From positions 419,332 through 483,331 of the forward strand of contig VZRR01003270.1 of the NCBI GenBank assembly GCA_013398015.1: a DNA stretch of 64,000 nt, read 5' to 3'. The translations under genes and the position numbers were made by a program. Of this stretch, positions 56,001 to 64,000 are shown one piece after another. Position 1 is the stretch's first letter, and each line of letters opens with the position of its first letter. Source of the DNA: Oreocharis arfaki (taxonomy: Eukaryota; Chordata; Aves; Passeriformes; Paramythiidae). The notes beneath the pieces are model-generated. The model made no database searches. It had not been told where the DNA came from and saw only the letters and a program-made list of their open reading frames with translations.

Positions 56001-59000
56001 TTGTGTGTTAGATATTTTTTTTTTAAGTGGTTTGAGTTCTTTTCCAGAAAACTTTTTTTTTGAGTGAGAAGTAGAGTTCTTATGGTGACTGTGTGAGGTG
56101 TATGGCAGAGCAGTAGATTGGATGCTTCCCACAGCTCTCATCCCAGTGCTGGCAGTTGCTTTGTGTACAAAATAGGGTTTCAGAGCTAATTAAGCAAACT
56201 CTTTTTCCCCCCCTCTACTCTTTTTGGAGTCCTACTGCTTCTGGAGAAATGGTCCACACTCAGTCCTTCTAGGCTGGCATTAATGTGTGGATTAATGGTG
56301 ATGATTTTGAAAAGCACGTGGGTGATTTAGGTTTCATCGTAGTAACGTCCCTTTTGAAAATGAGACCGAAGCACTCGATATCATTGATACACAGGCCGGG
56401 TTTCACTGTTCAACTCTTCTGTTACCATCATATTAACACAGTTCTTGCAGTGCATACTTCATTTTGGCTGCTGAAGGAACTTTGCTGCTGGAGTACCGAA
56501 GCAGTCTCCGTGTTAGGAAAACTTCACACAAGTGTTGGAGCACCTGTCTTGAAGTGTGGCGTTAAGATCGATATAATGGTTTGAGAGAGGGGAGAGAAGG
56601 AAAACAATTCCCTTGACGGACATGAGTAGACAAGTGCAAAATCAGCATGTCTACCAAAACTTAATCACTTTAGTGTCTTGGAAACTTACCCAGTATCTCC
56701 TTTGGCAGGAGTGTGAAGCATTGTAAAGCTTTCTAGGGACAGAATCGAGTCAGCCCTTTTGTGCTAAGAGTTTTCTGTTGATTACTCTTCTCTCTCGGTT
56801 TTATGTTATTACTTGGTTTAAAACTTGTTTTAAACATTTTGTGCTTGAGGAGGGCAAAAAGAAGCAGCCAATTGGGCAATGAAGGAACATGATCCAGTTA
56901 AAAAAGAAAATCACTCCTGACTATTGGAAAGGGCAGTGAGTTGCTCCTGTGCATGCTAGCTCATGCCCTTTTAACTTATTAAATTCCATTTCTATCGCCT
57001 TTATTCATGCTGCTCAATTATACCGCCTGATACATTCTGTTCATTCTCTTTATGTTGTACTTCATCTTAATGCAGCTGCATCTTTGCCACTGGTTATTGT
57101 CTATCTGATATTTGCCAGACTTAATTGATAAGCTCTTCTAGACAATTTGGAAGTCGTATGATTTGAGTAGCTGCTGTGCTCCATACTTGTGTTTTCAATG
57201 AGATCCTCTGCTGGCAACACAGATTTATGTGGGCAGGAGACCCTGCTACCCCTAATGAAGCTAGAGAGGAAACTTGACTGTTCCACTGGGACAAAAACTT
57301 GACATAATTTGTCTTTTTTTATTATTTTTTTTATTTTAAAATCACGAAAAGCTAAGCCTGTGATGTATTCAAGCTTCATTGGAGTCTCGTAGCAGGAGAG
57401 TTGCTCAAAGGCAGTGTAGGTATCTCTCTAGCACCAGTACTTACATGGTCTACTGGAGATGCAGCAATTGCATGACAAGGAAAGAGAGGGTATGAGCAAA
57501 AACAGCTAAGCCAAACCCTCCCCTTGACAATGCAATGTCCTTCTGTTAGTGGCACAGCAGCATGGAACTGGCAGAGTACATGTTGGAGTTAAAATTAAAT
57601 AAGACCAGAATATTCATGTGTGAATGCCTAGAGATGACTACCTTCGCATATATTTAAATAATTAACTAGAGCAAATAATTTTTCAAAATGATACTTCTGT
57701 TTAAGTCTGTGGTTACTCTGAGTTTATGAGAAAATTGGGCACCTTCAGAAAAGGTGAGTGAAAAATTTAGAAATTTTTAGATCTCGGTGTCTCTCACTGC
57801 AATTAGTAATCTGCCCTGAGATGCTCTATTAAAATTTATAATGCTTTCTCAGTCCCACAGTGTTCTCTCCCCCATATTTATTGCAGTGTTTTCCCATAAC
57901 CACAGTCATTTTCTATCCTCATCCCAGGCTCTCTGGCATTAATCAAAGTATTTCTCTGAACTTTGTAACAGGTAGGAAAGTGTCCTGCCTTTCCTTGCAA
58001 TGTCCTGGTGGATCTGAGCCATCCAGGTCCATATAGTCCATATATTTGATGCCACATTCACCACGGAGCTCAGTGAAGATGAGCATTAAAAAACACCCAG
58101 GGGGCTCTGTGGGGAGAGTAATGCATGAGGAAGGGTTTGCTCATCTGAGAGATGCTGGGGTGGCCCAGTCACCCAGTTGTCTTTGTTGTTAATTCACCAT
58201 GATATTGCAGGAAGATGAAGCAAGGAAATCACAGGTATGATAGGACTGGAGGTTTTCCTGTCTAGGTGTTTTTGTGTGGGGGGCTGCCTAAATACATTCA
58301 GTGTGCTAAATTACAGTCAGGTTTTTTTTGTGGAGAAGTGAGAGCAAAAGCTTTCAAATGCTTACAAGATGTTAAGGTTATAGTCTGCATTTTCCCACAG
58401 TGACTGTTCTTAACACTAAGACTGGCAATATTTTTCTCCCCCTTTTTCAAGGAATGTGATCTAATCTAATAATTTGAAATCACAGGGGAGTTCTGTGTAT
58501 GATCTCATAATTCAGAGATACATCTCCCTGAAAGAAAAATATGGGGGGACTTTTATAGTAAAATACAGAGTAACTTACAGAGTTTGAGACAGCACAGACA
58601 TGTCAGAACAGTCACGGTCATCTTTCTAATGTGAGACTAAGGAACTGCTCTATCTCACCTTTGATTCCAGGACTCAGAATTTGCTGTTGAATGATTTATA
58701 GTTACATGAGTGTTTGATGCTTGTTGCCTACCAGAAGAGCTCATAGTGCTGTGAGTTAGAGACTGGTACTGTAGCAGAGACTTTGTCTTCCACCACGCCT
58801 GATTTGGAGGTAGTGTGCTTAACCAGGGGGGAACAGATTCAACATTTTCTCTTTTGCGTAATCCTTGTAAACCTGGATTATTCTAGAAGCCAAATTGAGC
58901 TGGGTTGTAGTTGAAACATCTTCAGAGCCCCTCTACTTGGTGTGTGCAGAAGGCTGGGCCAGTAAGGAAGGATTGAGCACCACGGTGAGAGCCCAGTTCC

Positions 59001-62000
59001 TGCTGCAGGCACTCTGCTACTGGAACCTTCCATTCTGCCAGTTCTATGTAAAGCAGGGAGATCAAAATGGTGATTTTTAGCTACCCTCAAACATTGTTTC
59101 CCAGGGAAAATACACTATTCTCATCCGTAGCGTGATTCCAACTTGGGTTTGCCAAAGCACTTTGCTGGAGGGTGAGGGCGGGACCTAGAGCAGCCCCAGA
59201 TGTTGTCAGCTCTCTCTGTATCTCAGGATGCAGGGGTGACATTCACCCTAATCCATCCCTGGCTCCTGACTGTGTGGCCTGGGATTGCCCTGCTCCTTCC
59301 CAGCCACCGAGACAGCACAGCTCAATCCATTGCAATGATTCCGTTCTGCAGCTGTTGAAACAAGGAACGTTCAAAGCAATTATCTGGTTTGCATTTGGGA
59401 TTCTTTGGGGTGTTTTTATTTTCGGTGCCCAATCAAACATTTCAGCTGTAATTTCTCATTATTTTCTGCACTGTGAAAGAAAATGAACACTGCTCTGTAG
59501 AATTGATGAAATAATGTAATTGAGGTAATAAACACAGGGAGGTCAAGGAATCAAAAATGGCACCTCTTCTGATAACCGTGTGTTTTTGGAATATGGCAAA
59601 GAGATGTGAGCCCTTGACTGTTTCTATATGGTGAATAGCAGGCATTAAGTCTTGAGGAAATGCTAACTGGCAGTAAGGAAGTCCACTTTCTTTTAAAATG
59701 TATATTCTTGAAGCAAAGTACAGTCGACAGGGGTGTCTTGCACGTGATTTGCATTTATTCTCTGTCACTGGTGGAGCAAGGGACTTAAATTTGCCCTCCT
59801 GATACATCTGAGGTTATGCTATGAGCTGCATACCAGTGGAGCGTTGTGGCTTGCCTTCAGTGGGAGGGGATAGCAGAAGTGGCCTGGTCAGAGCTCCCCA
59901 AGTGCGAGAGGTTTGTGTGTAGGAACTAAAGAACACAGTGAGCTCTGTAGGGAGGAAAGAAGACACATGGCAGTTTACTGCCACTGAATCCAGGAGATAA
60001 AATTCCTTGACAACACAGGGAGCTATTACAAACACATTTAAGCAAAATTTGGCTTCCAAATATTAGTTCTGCCTTAAATTTTGCTGTTGTTACATTGAAT
60101 AATGTCAGTTTTTGCCGAGCTCAGATCCTTCCTTTTCTCTTGAGGTCCAGGAGCTGTAGCAAATGTGCTCTCAGGCAGATTCCTGACGTTCTCCCTCATT
60201 CTTGAACAAGACTTCTCAACCCTCTGTGCCATCTCTCCAGCACATAAAGCACCACAAGAGGACAAGTTGCACCACCTTTCCCATGTCCTTGCCTCGCTGT
60301 TTTTAATCTCAAGTGGCCAATTTGTTCTGCTTTCGTTACGGATGGGGAGGGAGTGGATTAGAAAGGATAGAACAGTCTGAACTAAATGTCCTCATTAGGC
60401 TTATTTCTTCATAGTTAACTGCAAACCCTACACATGCTTGCAAGTCCTTTATTTACTTAGGTCCCCATTACTCAAGGGAGTAATTTGATTCCAGCGTAGC
60501 ATTTCCCTTAGGTAAAGATCATTCCTGTGAGTAGGGATTACACAATGAGGACCTAAAGCATGCTTCCTTGAGAGGTACAGCCTGCAGGATGATGTCATTT
60601 ATGGCAGAAGAAGTTAACTCTGTGTAGCAGAAGCAAAGAAGGGTTTATCTTGGTAAGGAAGATTACTCACAGAGGCACGTCGTTGCTCTAATAAAGATTT
60701 CTCTCATGTTTAAGGAATGCCAATGAAAACAGAGAAATATTTATTTGATCTTGTCTATGTAGCTCTTTTAAAAATAACACTGGCTGCAAATGTACCCAAT
60801 AACTGCCTCAGCCTCTATGCTACCAGTTACTGTGCATGCTGGCATGACTGTTCAGCATGTCTTCAGAACAGAAAAAATCCCAGTATCATAACGCGGGAAC
60901 ACATCAGGGTGTGGGCAGTCCCTTCCAAATCAAGAAAACAAACCCCATGCTGACATCAAAGAGCAGACAGGGAGATAGTAAAAAAATTCCCTCGCAGCTT
61001 AGTAAGAGAATTTCCAGAAGTGCTCTGGATGTATCAGACATGTCTAGTACCTTTTTTCCATTCCTCAAGTAATGCCCAGAGTTCTCATTGAGAATAGGTG
61101 TAGGGCACAGGTCTGAGAGGGAGCCCATTCCATCAAGATGCTTGTCCTGAAGCATCTGAAAATCTAAGAATGCCATCTGCTGTCTCCTCAGAACAGTTTG
61201 CATTGTGTCTGTGCAGACTGTGGCTCCCTGGTACCAGCAGGATCATGTCGGGTTCCCAGTTGCTCGCTTGTCATTGCTGGCTGCTGCTGTCGCCGTGCTG
61301 TTCCACACCGAAGTAGGAAGGGGATGATCTGCTCTGGGTTCTTCTTACCTGCTCTCCCAGGTGACACCTCCACTGCATCTGGTGTCATCCCCAGCTTGCA
61401 ACAAACGCCATTGCATACTTTGGTTTCCTAGCTGAATTTTGCATTGTTTATTAGTTTAAGGTCTTGTAAGCAATGATTTGAAGTCCTTGGTTCGTTTTCT
61501 CTAAACTCTGTGTCTATTAAAGTGTTGCTGGCCTGATGGGACTTTTTAGCACTCTCCTCGTCCTGTCCCAAAGATGTGACTGACACACACACTGGGTAGC
61601 AGTCAGCTCAGAAGCAGGATGCAGGAGAGTTCATAGGTTTTGCTCAGGACACAAGGTGGTGCGTCAATGTTTCATGACTCTGGCATCATTTGAATTACTT
61701 CTGTTTGTCCAAGCCTTCCAAAGGCCTTGTTGGATGCCTGTGGTCCTTATTGTGATTTCCACAAAGCTTTATCGAAATATCAGCCAAGCACAGAGCAGCA
61801 GACCCGTCAGATTGTGCCCTCGACCAGTGAATGCATTTTAAGTCTGCCAATAATTTTTTTTTCAGTGATGATCTGAATTTATAATAACGTTGCATCTTGT
61901 ACAAATGCTGTAGGAGGGAAAAATACAAAAGCACAAATTAAGAGGAGGCAAAATGAGGAAACAATATTTTAAAATTTCAATGTCTACATAAATCCATCAA

Positions 62001-64000
62001 AGAACTTCCCTCTTCTCTTTAGTGCACTTTTCTCCAAAATCAGGGACTGCCTTCTGAGTTATGTCTGCTTGCTATTGCTGTGCTAGGTGAGAGCACAGGC
62101 TTGTTGGCTGGTATGAACAGCTAAGAAACTTTTCTATGCTTAAGATGTTCAGTGACGGAACAAATAATTTGCTGTTCTGATCATGGGGAAGGATGGAAAC
62201 GACAGCCCACCGAACCTGCACAGTCTCTTAAAATTTTATCTGAGTTTTCTTTGTGCCAGGGAAAAGGGAAGGAGATCAGACCTCTTTCTTAATCTCCCTT
62301 TTTTCCAGAAGCAAATCCAATTCCTGTTTAACACATGTAACAATAACCCATCCCATATGTGTTTTGCCCTTTGTTGCAACTATTTTTTATGAGTTGTTTG
62401 AGTAGCTGTGCCTCTTACTTTTTCAGTTTTAGATTATCTTCTGCTGGTTTGCCCTGCCACATCAATCACAATTCAGAAAACATCTGCTAACCCTCTGCAA
62501 AGAATTTTTTTTCAATTTCTGTACTGCTAAAGCTGCTCAACAGTTTTACATCAGAAGCATTTTTGACAGAATGTAGCTCACGGGATAAAAGAAATAGAAG
62601 AAATTATAAAAATTCTATTTTTGTCGCTTCTTTCCATAGGCCTTACTAAATGTTGTTTTCTTTAGCAGTGGAAGAAGCTATAGAAATTCAATTTCTTTAC
62701 AGGACTGCAAAACATCCTCTCTAAACTTTCTTCAAGCATCTCATCTTTCAGCCACACACCATCCTTGCAGAGGGCTAAGGCAGTGGTGTGAGAACTGGGA
62801 CATATCAAATGCTGTGTATCTTAGAAGTACAGTCTGTTGGGGGAGTTTATTTTCTATTATTTCTTGCACATTAAGCTAGCAGCCTGACATTTCTCTCTTT
62901 TTTTTTTGCATTGGTTGTTGGGTTTGGTGATTAGTTGGGTGTTTTTCCTGCAGTAGGTGTTGTTCCTTGTTGTTCAGGACATTTCTGCACTTGACATTTT
63001 TTTGTAGGTTGTTGCTGTACATTGGTTTTTATTCATATTGCGAATTACCAAGGGATAAAGTCCCTTTTAATCAGGTTTGATGTCTTGGTCAGAAGTCAAA
63101 CCAATACATCCAGGTACAAATACACACAAGCCTTACAGAGGCCTGTTCTAAATCTAACAGTTATGTTTTTTAACATAAACAGCACCCAGTGAAAGAATTT
63201 ACCATTGAGTCTCACCCTTCGCCTCACTCTATAGGTGAAAATTTAAACTCAGCCTTTAGCCCACCTCTTGCTTTTCACACTCCAGTGCTGAGATTATTTT
63301 ACTTAAATAAAGTTCCTTTTTAAAGGCACTTTAAAGCTTTATTTTGGAGGGAGTCAGATTCCTCTCAGATTTATGTTTGTATGTTTCTGTATCTGTTAAA
63401 GAATGTAATTTTGCTGTTCAGATTGCAGCAGGAGAGCCTTATGATTCCCTCTTGACAGCTTATTATATGTAAAAGGAAATTAAAAATAAATAAATGTTTA
63501 ATTCCAGTGCATTCTAGCAAGGCATACCCAATCTGTACAAAAAGCCTTTGAACTGTGCAAGTTGTAAGGAGAGTTGCAAAGGAAGTAAATACCAATAAAG
63601 AACCATTCTTCCTTCTGACAAATACAACTTTGTGAAAACTGCAACCATCAATTTTTCTGTCCAAACATACTGGGGCTGCCTAGTGAGCTAAAGGACGCTT
63701 TGCTTGTTATGTCAGAAAGCATTTTTCCCCCCATAAAGCATTTATTATCTGATGTGTGCAAGCAGAGTTTTTAGTCTAATCAGGTTTATGAAAATCGAAA
63801 GCAACAGTCTCACTAATGTGGGAAAGGAAGAAAGCTGTGGAAAGAAAGAAACTACTTTTAGGTATTCTGAGATGGGACTGATTAATCACTGAGTTGATAC
63901 GTCCCTAAATCCACTCTCTGTTCTTAAAACTAAGAGTCAGAGTTGCTCAGATTTGTCTGGCCGTGTCTTTTCAAGGATTTTGGCATCAGACTATATATAT
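53036..64000 (+). other. CACNA1C intron 5, 5' part (open at the window edge)
   Basis: The stretch begins with a gtaagt donor. I looked for the next coding block, expected to read LQVVLNSIIKAMVP and onward (IS4-S5 linker and S5), and did not find it before 64000. No recognisable transposon, tandem array or RNA gene was seen. Poly-T and poly-A runs are frequent. Confidence 0.8.

Noticed and set aside
53036..64000. CACNA1C exon 6 (IS4-S5 linker and S5)
   Set aside because: No sequence that could encode LQVVLNSIIKAM was found on the + strand before 64000; it is probably beyond the window.

Overview
This window is vertebrate nuclear DNA, almost certainly from a bird. It is dominated by intron sequence. 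The repeats are avian in type: several truncated CR1 LINE 3' ends and two short solo LTR-like elements. The only protein-coding sequence I can support is a pair of 140-nt exons on the + strand, at 45824-45963 and 52896-53035. They encode adjacent parts of the domain I voltage sensor of an L-type calcium channel alpha-1 subunit. The residues match Cav1.2 (CACNA1C) better than Cav1.3, Cav1.1 or Cav1.4. In human numbering these are exons 4 and 5, so most of the window (1-45823) should be the 3' part of the very long intron 3. Intron 4 is 6932 bp, and intron 5 is still open at the right edge.

Layout. Positions 1-4778 are plain intron. Positions 4779-8735 hold a 1.9-2.1 kb segment present twice and separated by a single N, which looks like two haplotypes placed in tandem by the assembler. 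Next comes a GC- and CpG-rich block: a 19-bp minisatellite (37 units, 9073-9775) and its GC-rich flank, with two perfect CArg-type SRF motifs (CC, six A/T, GG) nearby. A 385-bp solo LTR-like element lies at 11868-12252, and a second member of the same family lies in opposite orientation at 43013-43448. CR1 remnants lie near 12.96, 24.4-24.7, 31.5-32.1 and 38.8 kb. A cluster of homeodomain-type TAATTA motifs lies at 23.53-23.88 kb. A second assembly seam, a perfect 107-bp direct repeat around a single N, is at 34705-34919. The two exons and introns 4 and 5 fill the rest.

The exons splice together cleanly. Intron 3 is phase 0, intron 4 phase 2 and intron 5 phase 1. Their joined product runs from segment IS2 through IS3 to the charged IS4 helix. 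I found no exon 3 (segment IS1) upstream and no exon 6 (IS4-S5 linker and S5) downstream, and no nested gene, tRNA, rRNA or CRISPR array. The long open frames over the minisatellite and elsewhere are not genes. I did not find a novel biological system. The points most worth checking are the false duplication with its internal recombinant structure, the intronic minisatellite, the solo LTR pair and the candidate regulatory clusters.
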